27,167 bases of DNA, from NCBI GenBank assembly GCA_035715725.1, contig DASTKT010000112.1, positions 1 through 27,167 on the forward strand, read 5' to 3'. Source of the DNA: JADGGV01 sp035715725 (GTDB taxonomy: Bacteria; Gemmatimonadota; Gemmatimonadetes; Longimicrobiales; RSA9). Positions 14,425-21,747 of the stretch are shown here, in pieces. Numbering within the stretch: position 1 is the stretch's first letter; every line of letters begins with the position of its first letter. The position numbers were made by a program, and so were the translations under genes. The notes beneath the pieces are model-generated. The model saw nothing but the letters and a program-made list of their open reading frames with translations, did no database searches and had not been told where the DNA came from.

Positions 14425-15225
14425 TCAGAACGCCTTGAGCAGTGGGATCATGGCAAGGTCGATGATCATCAGCGCCAACGTCGTCGCCACGACCGCCGCC
14501 GTCGTGGTGCGGCCGACCCCTTCCGCCCCGCCCTCCCCCTCCAACCCGATGAGGCACGCCAGGAACGTGATGGCCACGCCGAACGCCGCGCCCTTCAGCA
14601 CCGAGTAGACCAGCGCGAACGGCCGGAAGTAGTAGCGCACACCGTAGAGGAAGTCGCCGCTCGTCATCCCCCGCACTGCCGACAGGCTGACCAGCCACGC
14701 CGCCCCGAGCCCGACCGCGTCCGCGATGATCACGAGCGGCGGCACCACGAGGATCCCGGCCAGCACCCGCGGCGTCACCAGATAGGTGTACGGGTCACGC
14801 CCCATGGCGTGGAGCGCATCGATCTGCTCCGTCACCTTCATCGAGGCCAGCTCCGCCGCCGTGCTGGCGCCGATCCGCCCGACCAGCACCATCCCGGTCA
14901 GCAGCGGCCCCAGCTCCGTCAGGATGCTCGCCGTCGCCACGCTGCCGACGACCCAGATCGGCAGCCCGCCCGAGAACTGCGCCCCCGACTGCTGCGATGT
15001 CACGGCGCCGCCGATCGCCGCCATCACTACGACGAGCGGGAGGGCGCGGATTCCCATGGCGAACGACTGCTCGAGCAGCGCCGTCAGGTAGAGGCGCGGG
15101 TGCGGGAGCGTGCGGGCCACCACCGTCGCCATCAGCGCGCCGCGCCCGACGTGGTCGAGCCCGCGGCGGACGGCGGCGATCGGCGCCGCGGCGCCGGCGC
15201 GGTTCCCGGCGCCACCCCCCGCCAT
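14425..15225 (-). CDS. mlaE: ABC transporter permease MlaE-like
   Basis: A 266-residue integral membrane protein of the MlaE/YrbE family, the membrane channel of the Mla lipid transporter. Recognised by 'RALPLVVVMAAIGGAVTSQQ', 'ILTELGPLLTGMVLVGRIGA' and 'AAELASMKVTEQIDALHAMG' (the EQ-DAL-MG block is the family hallmark), then 'DPYTYLVTPRVLAG' and several hydrophobic segments to the end. The ATG at 15225 is preceded by GAGG about ten bases upstream. It begins seven bases after the stop of the APC permease gene, placing it second in a four-gene operon. Confidence 0.94.
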   Translation of the reverse strand: MAGGGAGNRAGAAAPIAAVRRGLDHVGRGALMATVVARTLPHPRLYLTALLEQSFAMGIRALPLVVVMAAIGGAVTSQQSGAQFSGGLPIWVVGSVATASILTELGPLLTGMVLVGRIGASTAAELASMKVTEQIDALHAMGRDPYTYLVTPRVLAGILVVPPLVIIADAVGLGAAWLVSLSAVRGMTSGDFLYGVRYYFRPFALVYSVLKGAAFGVAITFLACLIGLEGEGGAEGVGRTTTAAVVATTLALMIIDLAMIPLLKAF

Positions 15226-15232
15226 TGTCGCG

Positions 15233-16600
15233 CTACCTCGCCGGGCGCGGCCGCGAGCGCCGCCAGCGCCAGAGGTAGAAGACCGGCACGCCCAGCAGGA
15301 TGATGCCGAAGCCGACGAGCGTGGAGAACGTCTGCTGCACGACCGCGTTGCCGAGGAGCGCGACGGAGGCGACGAGGAAGACCAGCGGCACGATCGGGTA
15401 CCCGGGGGTCCGGTACGGCCGCTCCGCGTCGGGCCGCCGGCGTCGCATGATGAACACGGCCGCCACGGCCAGCGCGTAGAACGGCCAGATCCCGAGGATG
15501 AACGCATCCGCGAGCTGCTCGAACGTCTGGATCGAGACATACCCCACGCCCAGCGCGCCGCACAGCGCGATGCTGGCCCACGGCGTCCGCCAGCGCGGGT
15601 GCACCGCGGCGATCGGCCGGAAGAACAGGCCGTCGTCGGCCATGGCGTACAGGATCCGCGGGCCCGTCATGACCGAGGCGTTCAGCGCGCCGAACGTCGA
15701 CAGGATCACGAGCGCCGAGACGATCCCCGCCCCCGCCGCGCCGAAGACCCGCGTCGCCGTATCCGCCGCCACCAGCTTCGATTGGGACATGACGTCCAGC
15801 GGCAGCACGTAGAGGTACGCGGCGTTCACCAGCAGGTAGACCGCCGCCACGATCAGTGCGCCGCCCAGCAGCGCCCGCGGCATCGTGCGGCCGGGGTCCT
15901 TCACCTCCCCCGACATGAACGTGAGGTCCGCCCAGCCGTCGTACGCCCACAGCACCGCGATCAGCGCCACGCCGAAGCCGCCCCAGGACAGTGGCCGGAA
16001 CCCGACCGGCTGCGCCAGCGCCCCTTCCCCGCCCTTCGCGAAGAGGAACGCGACCAGCGCCAGCCCCGCCAGCGCGATGACCTTCGCGCTCGTCGTCGCG
16101 TTCTCCACCACCGCACCCCAGTCCACCGAGCGGATGTTCGCCGAGCACAGCCCGATGATCGCCGCCGCCGCCACCAGCCGCGTCGTGAAATCGGTCAACG
16201 GCACGAAGTTGCCGAGGTACTCTGCGAAGATCATCGCGATTGCGCCCAGCGCCGAGGGCCGGATCACCACCAGCTCCGTCCAGCCGAACAGGAACGCCGG
16301 CAGCGGCCCGAACGCCTCCCGGATGAAGACGTAGATCCCGCCCGAGCGCGGGTACATCGTCGCCAGCTCGGCCAGTGTCAGCGCACCGAACAGCGCGACC
16401 ACCGCGCCGGCGATCCACGCCAGCGCCAGCGCCCCGACGCTCCCGATCTCGGCCGCCACACTGCTCGGGACGCGGAAGATGCCGCTCCCGATCGTCGATC
16501 CGACCGCTACCGCGACCGCGCTCCAAAGGCCGAGCCGCCGCGGCAGTCGCTCTTCGCGGGCGGCCGATTCCACAGCCGGGGAAATCCGTTCAGTCAGCAC
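15233..16600 (-). CDS. APC-family amino-acid permease (LAT/YfnA-like)
   Basis: A 455-residue polytopic membrane protein with about 12 helices. Family landmarks are the helix-1 motif 'AVAVGSTIGSGIFRVPSSVA' (G-S-G-I-F), 'AELATMYPRSGGIYVFIREA', 'FLFGWTELVVIRPSA', 'LWAYDGWADLTFMSGEVKDP' (helix-6 region) and 'RTPGYPIVPLVFLVASVAL' near the end. It is predicted to move amino acids across the inner membrane as a secondary transporter; the substrate is unknown. I use the GTG at 16600, which leaves a hydrophilic leader of about 25 residues; no Shine-Dalgarno is visible there, so the start is uncertain. It heads the mla operon, an unusual partner. The gap to the divergent plus-strand gene contains one AT-rich patch (about 16650-16668) that may hold its promoter. 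Confidence 0.9.
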   Translation of the reverse strand: MLTERISPAVESAAREERLPRRLGLWSAVAVAVGSTIGSGIFRVPSSVAAEIGSVGALALAWIAGAVVALFGALTLAELATMYPRSGGIYVFIREAFGPLPAFLFGWTELVVIRPSALGAIAMIFAEYLGNFVPLTDFTTRLVAAAAIIGLCSANIRSVDWGAVVENATTSAKVIALAGLALVAFLFAKGGEGALAQPVGFRPLSWGGFGVALIAVLWAYDGWADLTFMSGEVKDPGRTMPRALLGGALIVAAVYLLVNAAYLYVLPLDVMSQSKLVAADTATRVFGAAGAGIVSALVILSTFGALNASVMTGPRILYAMADDGLFFRPIAAVHPRWRTPWASIALCGALGVGYVSIQTFEQLADAFILGIWPFYALAVAAVFIMRRRRPDAERPYRTPGYPIVPLVFLVASVALLGNAVVQQTFSTLVGFGIILLGVPVFYLWRWRRSRPRPAR

Positions 16601-16774
16601 GGGCTCTGGGGGCTCGGGGAGGAGAGCCGCGCCCGGGAAGGCGCGTCGGAATCTCAGCAAGATAACCGCGCCCGCACGGGGCGGGTATCCCGCGGGACGC
16701 GCTCGAGACGCGACCGCGCCGCCCCCGCCGCGCCCGGGCCGGCGCCGGTCCAGGCACGCCCGACGGTCCGCGAG

Positions 16775-16790
16775 TGGCACGCCTGTTGCC
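16775..16790 (+). promoter_or_regulatory. Sigma-54 (-24/-12) promoter upstream of the low-affinity iron permease family gene
   Basis: TGGCACGCCTGTTGCC matches TGGCACRNNNNTTGC perfectly, with GG (16776-77) and GC (16788-89) ten bases apart. It lies 37 bases before the ATG at 16826, so the leader would be about 25 bases. Such a match is not expected by chance in a window of this size. No adjacent enhancer-binding protein gene is visible. Confidence 0.75.
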
Positions 16791-16825
16791 CCCCACCCCG
16801 CTCGGTTCCGAGGCATGGGGGGCAC

Positions 16826-17290
16826 ATGAACGCGCTGTTCCGCAGGTTCTCCGAGGGAGTCGCGCGCATCACCGGCAGCGCCTGGACGTTCGTCGCCGCC
16901 GCGCTCGTGATCGTGGCCTGGGCCGTGAGCGGACCGATGTTCGCCTTCTCGGATACCTGGCAGCTCGTCATCAACACGGGCACGACGGTCGTCACGTTCC
17001 TGATGGTGTTCCTGATCCAGAACACGCAGAACCGCGACGCGAGGGCGATCCACCTGAAGCTGGACGAGCTGATCCGCGCCGTGGGCCCGGCGCGGAACGG
17101 GATGGTCGACCTGGAGAGCCTCTCCGACGAGGAGCTCGCCGACCTCCAGGCGGAGTTCGAGCGGTTGCGCGAGCAGGCGGAACGCCAGCACCCCGGCGCA
17201 TCGGAGGCGGTGCCCCCGGACGCCGAGACGGAGGCGGTGGCCCGCCAGGAGGCCGCGGTGGCCCAGGCGCGGCACAAGCGCGCCTCCTGA
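16826..17290 (+). CDS. Low-affinity iron permease family protein (PF04120-like)
   Basis: A 154-residue protein with two transmembrane helices, about 19-35 ('AWTFVAAALVIVAWAVSG') and 48-64 ('LVINTGTTVVTFLMVFLIQN'), followed by 'TQNRDARAIHLKLDELI', the hallmark of the small bacterial proteins related to the yeast Fet4-type iron permease family. An acidic helical tail of about 70 residues ('SLSDEELADLQAEFERL') follows and ends in basic residues. Bacterial members are short and have no proven iron-transport activity, so the name is by family only. ATG 16826 is preceded by GGGGGG. The sigma-54-type promoter upstream suggests activator-dependent control. It is divergent from the APC-mla operon. Confidence 0.85.
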   Translation: MNALFRRFSEGVARITGSAWTFVAAALVIVAWAVSGPMFAFSDTWQLVINTGTTVVTFLMVFLIQNTQNRDARAIHLKLDELIRAVGPARNGMVDLESLSDEELADLQAEFERLREQAERQHPGASEAVPPDAETEAVARQEAAVAQARHKRAS

Positions 17291-17313
17291 CCCGGCTCCC
17301 GGGAATGTAGCTC

Positions 17314-17343
17314 TTGCCGTGACGCGGGGTTCGCCCGCATTAT
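17314..17343 (+). promoter_or_regulatory. Possible sigma-70-type promoter of the serine hydrolase gene
   Basis: TTGCCG (17314-17319) and CATTAT (17338-17343), each four of six matches to consensus, are separated by 18 bases and lie 58 bases before the gene start. It coincides with one of the few AT-richer patches in this stretch. Confidence 0.35.
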
Positions 17344-17400
17344 GGAAACATCCTCCGCACCACTTCCGGAGGCCGCTTCCCGTCAGACAACGATATCGGT

Positions 17401-18600
17401 ATGCGCCGCAGCAACCCTCCTCTCGAGCCTCGCGCGTGGATGCCTCGGGCGTTTCCTGCATCCATCGCCCTCCTGGCCCTCGGCCTCCTCGCCGGGCCCG
17501 CCTCCGCCGAGCCGCACAAGGGCTCCGACCGCTTCGCGCGGGTCGACTCCATCATCGAAGCCGCCATCCGGGACGGCGCCACACCGGGCGCGGCCCTGGC
17601 CATCGGGCGCCGCGGTGCGCCGCCGCTGATGCGCGCGTACGGCCGCATCGACTGGGACCCGGAATCCGCGCGGGTCACGGACTCGACGCTCTACGACCTC
17701 GCGTCGCTGACAAAGGTCGTGGGCACGACGACGGCGGCGATGATGCTGGTACAGCAGCGCCGGCTGAAGCTGGACGCCCCGGTCTGGCGGTACCTGAGCC
17801 AGTGGCCGCGGAAGGGCGCGAAGGGGCGCATCACGATCCGACAGCTCCTGCTGCACAAGTCGGGGCTCGCGGAAGGCGCGGAGCTCTGGTGGATCCCGGG
17901 GAGCCGCGCGGAGCGGCTGCGCTGGATCGCCTCCCGGCCGCTCGCGTCGAAGCCGGGGACGCGCACGCTCTACAGCGACCTGGGGATGATCGTGCTCGGC
18001 TCCGTGATCGAGCGGATCACGCACACGCGGCTCGACGGGTTCCTCGACGCGCGCGTCTTCCAGCCGCTGGGGATGCGGGACACGAAGTTCAACCCGTTGA
18101 ATCCGCGGAACGGCTCGCCCTTCGACCTGGCGCGGATCGCGCCGACGGAGCTGGACACGTCGATCCGCAACAAGCACCTGCAGGGCGAGGTGCAGGACCT
18201 GACCGCGGCGGCGCTGGGCGGCGTGGCGGGGCACGCGGGGTTGTTCTCGTCGATCCGGGACCTGTCGCGCTTCGCGCAGGTCATCCTGACCGGCGCGTCG
18301 GGGAAGGACACGAAGATCCTGCGGGCCAGCACGATCGAGCGGTTCCTCGCGGCGCGGCCGGGGACCGACCGCACGCTGGGGTGGGAGCTCGCGGGCGATG
18401 ACCGGCCGTTCTCCAAGGTCGCCGTCGGGCACACCGGCTACACCGGCACGAGCATCTGGATCGACCCGCGCCGCGGCTATTACGTCGTGCTGCTGACGAA
18501 CCGGGTCGATCCGACTGCGGCGAACCGGAAGCACCTGGCACTGCGGAAGGCGGTGAACGAGGCGGTGAGCGAGCTGATGGCCGGGGACGACGACGACTGA
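17401..18600 (+). CDS. Secreted serine hydrolase, beta-lactamase/class C (AmpC/EstB-like) family
   Basis: A 399-residue protein with a signal peptide ('ASIALLALGLLAGPASA', cleavage near residue 36). The penicillin-recognising fold is shown by S-x-x-K at 102-105 ('LASLTKVVG', catalytic Ser102 and Lys105), Y-x-x at 191-193 ('LYSDLGMIVLG', Asp replacing the more usual Asn) and the third box H-T-G at 344-346 ('VGHTGYTGTSIWIDP'). Also visible is 'HAGLFSSIRDLSRFAQVILTG', frequent in periplasmic members of this family. Possible roles are D,D-peptidase, esterase or muropeptide-processing activity; sequence alone cannot separate these, and true beta-lactamase activity is not implied. ATG 17401 has no clear Shine-Dalgarno; an in-frame ATG at 17440 would shorten the n-region. 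It ends toward the tonB-like gene, with two palindromes between them. Confidence 0.9.
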   Translation: MRRSNPPLEPRAWMPRAFPASIALLALGLLAGPASAEPHKGSDRFARVDSIIEAAIRDGATPGAALAIGRRGAPPLMRAYGRIDWDPESARVTDSTLYDLASLTKVVGTTTAAMMLVQQRRLKLDAPVWRYLSQWPRKGAKGRITIRQLLLHKSGLAEGAELWWIPGSRAERLRWIASRPLASKPGTRTLYSDLGMIVLGSVIERITHTRLDGFLDARVFQPLGMRDTKFNPLNPRNGSPFDLARIAPTELDTSIRNKHLQGEVQDLTAAALGGVAGHAGLFSSIRDLSRFAQVILTGASGKDTKILRASTIERFLAARPGTDRTLGWELAGDDRPFSKVAVGHTGYTGTSIWIDPRRGYYVVLLTNRVDPTAANRKHLALRKAVNEAVSELMAGDDDD

Positions 18601-18632
18601 GCGTCGCCGGCCACCGGCGGCCGCATCCCGCG

Positions 18633-18660
18633 CCCCTGGAGCGCTCGAGCGCTCCGGGGG
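18633..18660. terminator. Perfect 18-bp palindrome with flanking C/G extension
   Basis: GGAGCGCTCGAGCGCTCC (18638-18655) is a perfect palindrome, extended outward by a T-G pair and CCCC/GGGG to 28 bases. It starts 33 bases after the hydrolase stop. No T tract. It is probably a terminator or RNA-stabilising hairpin; a protein-binding dyad is also possible. Confidence 0.45.
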
Positions 18661-18768
18661 CGCGCCGCATCCGGGCCCGGGCGGGATGGGTCCGGCGACG
18701 ACGCCTCCGCTTCCGCACGCCGCCCGCGGCGGCCGCGCGCCGCCCCGTCGGCGCGGCGGCGAGCCCCG

Positions 18769-18812
18769 AAAAAGGAAGTACCCCGGAATCGAGGATCCCG
18801 GGGTACTCCTTT
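18769..18812. terminator. Intrinsic terminator, strongest for the tonB-like gene, possibly bidirectional
   Basis: GTACCCCGG (18778-18786) pairs with 18798-18806. The stem extends outward by AAAGGA/TCCTTT past one bulged A, and inward by ATC/GAT past one mismatch. On the minus strand five T residues follow (18769-18773 complement). It lies 49 bases past the tonB-like stop at 18861 and faces the convergent hydrolase gene. Confidence 0.8.
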
Positions 18813-18860
18813 ACCGGTACGACCGACGACCGCCCCCCCGACGGCCGTCGAACCGCCCGG

Positions 18861-19640
18861 TTACTGCGTGACGAAGTGGATCGGCAGCGCCACCCAGACC
18901 ATGACCGCGATGTCGCGGTTGTAGCCCGGGCTGAACCGCATCAGCTCCCCCACCTTCAGCGCGGCCTCGTCGAACGCCACGTACCTGCTCGGCTCCTTCA
19001 CCACGGTCTTGATCACCTTGCCGTGCTCGTCGATCAACAGCCAGATCAGGACCGTGCCGCCCACGCCGGAATCGCGCAGGAACTGCGGATAGAAGCGCTT
19101 CAGCGCCGCAACCACCTCCGCCCCATTCTTCAGCTCCGGCGCGACCGTATACGGCGTGAACGTCGGCGCGGCGACGATGTCCTCGACGGTCACCACCCTC
19201 GTGCTGTTCGGGTTGCCGTTGGCCTTTCCACCCTCGACGCCCTCGCCCGAGAAGTCGGCCTCGTTGATCATGGCACCCGTCTTCGGCGGCGGGATGTCCG
19301 GTGGCACGAACGTCGGCGTCGACAGCACCTGGAAGCCCTTGGCCACATCCTGCACGGCGACCGGCGGCGCGGACTTCACGTCCGGTGGCGGAGGCGGAGG
19401 AGGCGGCGGAGTCGGCGCCTCGGGCTCGAGCTTGATGGCCATGAGCACCTGGTCCGGGACCTCCTGCGGCCGCTGGCTCGCGGCGATGCTGGCCCAGATG
19501 AGCGCGCCGACCGTCAGGGCGTGGAAGATGAGCGACGTCGCCGTCGCTCCCGCGGCGGCTCCCTTGCTGCGGGGCGGACGCGACGCGAAGAGGTGAGTGA
19601 ATACCGGCTCGCCGGCCGTCGGAACGGGGTGCGTGCTCAT
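18861..19640 (-). CDS. TonB-family protein
   Basis: A 259-residue envelope protein. It has a cytoplasmic N-terminus, one transmembrane helix (about 33-54, 'ATSLIFHALTVGALIWASIA'), a proline-rich spacer ('PEAPTPPPPPPPPPD', about 73-87, with a second Pro-rich patch near 112-120) and a C-terminal TonB domain (about 165-259): 'FYPQFLRDSGVGGTVLIWLL', 'IDEHGKVIKTVVKE' and 'FDEAALKVGELMRFSPGYN', the usual 'Y.......G.V.....ID..G.V' layout. TonB domains couple inner-membrane proton-motive force to outer-membrane transporters, but many family members have other envelope roles. No exbB, exbD or TonB-dependent receptor is in the window, so its partners are elsewhere. The ATG at 19640 has GGGAGG upstream. 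Confidence 0.9.
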   Translation of the reverse strand: MSTHPVPTAGEPVFTHLFASRPPRSKGAAAGATATSLIFHALTVGALIWASIAASQRPQEVPDQVLMAIKLEPEAPTPPPPPPPPPDVKSAPPVAVQDVAKGFQVLSTPTFVPPDIPPPKTGAMINEADFSGEGVEGGKANGNPNSTRVVTVEDIVAAPTFTPYTVAPELKNGAEVVAALKRFYPQFLRDSGVGGTVLIWLLIDEHGKVIKTVVKEPSRYVAFDEAALKVGELMRFSPGYNRDIAVMVWVALPIHFVTQ

Positions 19641-19955
19641 TCATCCCTCCCGGAACCGTGGCACCCGCGGGCCCCCAGCGGCGGGGGATTCGCCGCGGAC
19701 CCGGGACCAAGCTGCGTTCTCCCGACGTCCGGGTGCTGTAAGGGAAGTGCGGAAAACACCGAGGGATCTCCGCACCACGGGTCCGGAGATTCCCTACGCT
19801 GCCGGCGCGGTGTCCGGCAGGGGCCGATCTAACGCCGGAGCGGGGTGCGGCGTCCACTCCATGACGGCGAAGTGCCGCCGCCGATGGCGGCCCGTCGCGG
19901 CGCGGCCGGAGCTCGGGCCCCCCGCCCGGCGGATTCCAACAGCACGGAGGCTGAC
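19641..19955. other. 315-base divergent intergenic region
   Basis: Lies between the divergent tonB-like and DRRD-repeat genes; no gene is visible. It contains an inverted repeat, AGGGATCTCCG (19762-19772) with CGGAGATTCCCT (19784-19795), complementary except for one extra base and spaced by 11 bases. It could be an operator. No convincing minus-35/minus-10 pair was found. Confidence 0.4.
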
Positions 19956-20432
19956 ATGTCCCGCTCCATCCGGATCCTGATCACCGTCCTCGCGCTCGCT
20001 CCCGCGCCGCTCGCCGCCCAGGCGACTTCGACCCATGCCGACCGCCGCGAGGTCCGGCGCGACGTTCGCAAGCTGGCGGGCGACCGCGTGGAGAGCCGTC
20101 ACGACCGGCGCGACACCCGCCTCGATCGCCGGGACCTGCGGTCGGATCGCCGGGACGTCCGCTCGGACGTCCGTGACATCCGCGGCGACCGGCGCGAGAT
20201 CGCCGTCGACCGCCGCGCCGGGGACCGCGCGGAGCTGCGCCGCGACGCCCGCGACCTCCGCCAGGACGCCCATGACCTGCGCGCCGATCACCGCGACATC
20301 CGCCAGGACCGCCGGGAGCTGCGCGGCGACCGCCGCGACACCCGGACGGACGCGCGCGAGCGCGCGGCCGACCGGACCGAGCTCCGCGCGGACGTGCGCG
20401 CGCTCCGGCGCGGCCGGCGCCCGGCCAACTGA
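19956..20432 (+). CDS. Secreted Asp/Arg heptad-repeat ('DRRD') protein, unknown function
   Basis: A 158-residue protein starting at ATG 19956 with GGAGG five bases upstream. It has a signal peptide ('RILITVLALAPAPLAAQA', cleavage near residue 23). The mature part is almost entirely Asp and Arg with one Val, Leu or Ile per seven residues: 'DRRDTRLDRRDLRSDRRDVR', 'RDIRGDRREI', 'RDLRQDAHDLRADHRDIRQD'. The period is seven residues, with a two-residue slip around 'DRRAGDR' (85-91). There is no Cys, no aromatic residue and no enzyme motif. The pattern predicts one long alpha-helix stabilised by Asp-Arg bridges, exported to the periplasm or outside. Possible roles (polyanion or metal binding, spacer, chaperone) are guesses. 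Proteins with similar DRRD runs occur in other environmental bacteria as hypotheticals. The nucleotide sequence is repetitive too. Confidence 0.82.
   Translation: MSRSIRILITVLALAPAPLAAQATSTHADRREVRRDVRKLAGDRVESRHDRRDTRLDRRDLRSDRRDVRSDVRDIRGDRREIAVDRRAGDRAELRRDARDLRQDAHDLRADHRDIRQDRRELRGDRRDTRTDARERAADRTELRADVRALRRGRRPAN
20103..20405 (+). repeat. Coding heptad (21-base) repeat array
   Basis: About fourteen degenerate 21-base units encode x-D-R-R-D-hydrophobic-R heptads (residues 50-150 of the DRRD protein). Units vary at wobble positions, so this is an old protein-level repeat rather than a recent DNA tandem expansion. Confidence 0.75.
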
Positions 20433-20711
20433 CGTTCCGGCGTCGCCGGCGGGGGGAATCCGACCCCGCCGGCAGCGCCAGCTCGCGGCCAGCGCCCGGT
20501 CGGGCGTCGAGCCGCCGCCCGCCCCGCTCGGCCCGCCTCCCGCCACACCTCCTCGCTCAAGCGTTTCCGCCGCCGATCCGATTCTGAACGCGTGGGCCGC
20601 CGCGCCGATCGCCCGCGTTGGACCGCGCGTGTGACCATTCGGCGAGACCGGCGTCTACATCGTGACGGGATACCACACACCCGCGGCGCGGTCCCTATCC
20701 CGGGCGGCGTG

Positions 20712-21161
20712 ATGCTTAGGCTGCAAGAGCTGCTGGTCATCGCGGACGACTCGGAGCTGATCCGGCTTTCCTACTCCGCGACCCTCACCACGGCCGGCTA
20801 CCCGGTCCTCTGCGCCGCCGACGGCGAGGATGCCGTCCGCCTGGCCCGCGAGTACCTCCCCCGGCTGCTGCTCCTCGACCTCGCCATGCCGGCCATGGAC
20901 GGCATCGCCGTCGTCGAGGCGCTGAAGGCCGACGAGCACACGGCGGGCATCGCCGTCGTGGCCATGACGGGATACGACGTCGCCGCGGCCGAGCTGCGCA
21001 GGCTCGGCTTCATCGGCGTGATCTCGAAGCCGCTCACGCCGGACGAGCTGGTGGCGGCGGTGAAGTTCTTCGTGGCGTCGTCGGCCGCCGGCCGGGCGTG
21101 GGCCGAGTTCCCGGCCGACGCCGACCTGCCCTCCCCGTCCGACGGCGGGATGGCACGGTGA
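20712..21161 (+). CDS. Single-domain response regulator (REC only)
   Basis: A 149-residue CheY-like receiver protein. The acid pocket D12-D13 ('VIADDSE'), phosphorylation site D56 ('LLLLDLAMPAMDG'), T86 ('AVVAMTGYD') and K106 ('GVISKPLTPDEL') are all present. A 25-residue Ser/Pro/Asp-rich tail follows the domain, with no output domain. The ATG at 20712 is chosen because the receiver begins at once; the frame upstream is not protein-like. Its stop overlaps the GTG of the next gene (GTGA), so two receivers are made from one message. No histidine kinase is adjacent; the phosphodonor must be encoded elsewhere. Confidence 0.9.
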   Translation: MLRLQELLVIADDSELIRLSYSATLTTAGYPVLCAADGEDAVRLAREYLPRLLLLDLAMPAMDGIAVVEALKADEHTAGIAVVAMTGYDVAAAELRRLGFIGVISKPLTPDELVAAVKFFVASSAAGRAWAEFPADADLPSPSDGGMAR

Positions 21162-21643
21162 CCCATCCGCCGGGCCTGGCCGCCCGAGAGATGGACGCCC
21201 GCGCTCCGGCGGCGGAGCAGCACCCCGAGGGAACCGCGCTGGGCCGGCCCCGCCTCCTCGTCGTCGACGATGTCGACGACAACCGCATCATCCTCGCGGC
21301 GCTCCTCTCTCATGCCGGCTATGAGACGCTGCACGCGGAGAACGGGCGCGTGGGCGTCGAGCTGGCCCGCGAGCACACCCCCGACCTCGTCCTGATGGAC
21401 CTCGCGATGCCGGTGATGAACGGCTGGGACGCAGTGCGCGCGCTCCGCGACGAGCCTCGCACGGCCGCGATTCCGGTCATCGCGGTCACGGCGTGCGACA
21501 TCGCCGCCGACGAGCTTCGTCATGCCGGGTTCGCCGGATTACTCAGGAAACCGGTCTTCCCGCGAGCCGTGCTGCGCGCGGTTTCGACCTGCCTCGATCG
21601 CGCGGGGAGCGGGAACGCATGGATCGACCTGGAGGGCAGCTAG
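21158..21643 (+). CDS. Second single-domain response regulator (REC only), coupled to the first
   Basis: A 161-residue receiver protein. After a hydrophilic leader of about 30 residues the domain shows D37-D38 ('LLVVDDVDDNR'), phosphorylation site D81 ('LVLMDLAMPVMNGWD'), T111 ('IAVTACD') and K131 ('GLLRKPVF'). The 'VDDVDDNR' and 'MPVMNGWD' forms are typical of receivers that work with hybrid kinases or in phosphorelays. I take GTG 21158, which overlaps the preceding stop; ATG 21191 is an alternative that would drop 11 residues. The two receivers differ in most positions outside the motifs, so this is an old pair rather than a fresh duplication. Confidence 0.88.
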   Translation: MTHPPGLAAREMDARAPAAEQHPEGTALGRPRLLVVDDVDDNRIILAALLSHAGYETLHAENGRVGVELAREHTPDLVLMDLAMPVMNGWDAVRALRDEPRTAAIPVIAVTACDIAADELRHAGFAGLLRKPVFPRAVLRAVSTCLDRAGSGNAWIDLEGS

Positions 21644-21696
21644 GGGCGACCGGAGTCGCGGCGGCGACGGCGGCACCGATGGGACAAATGGCGACA

Positions 21697-21724
21697 GGGG
21701 GCCGCCCGGATCCGGGCGGCCCCC
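21697..21724. terminator. Perfect 28-bp GC palindrome between convergent genes
   Basis: GGGGGCCGCCCGGA (21697-21710) is followed directly by its exact complement (21711-21724). It sits 53 bases after the response-regulator stop and 23 bases from the convergent membrane-protein stop. No T tract. Probably a bidirectional terminator. Confidence 0.6.
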
Positions 21725-21747
21725 GCGCGTTCCGCTGATCGCGTTCC

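Noticed and set aside
15110..17290. A 726-codon plus-strand frame
   Set aside because: Only the last 154 codons are a real gene (the iron-permease family protein). The upstream part is antisense to the APC permease.
20103..20405. Possible CRISPR or minisatellite array
   Set aside because: The 21-base units are degenerate and in frame, encode a regular heptad protein, and have no spacers.
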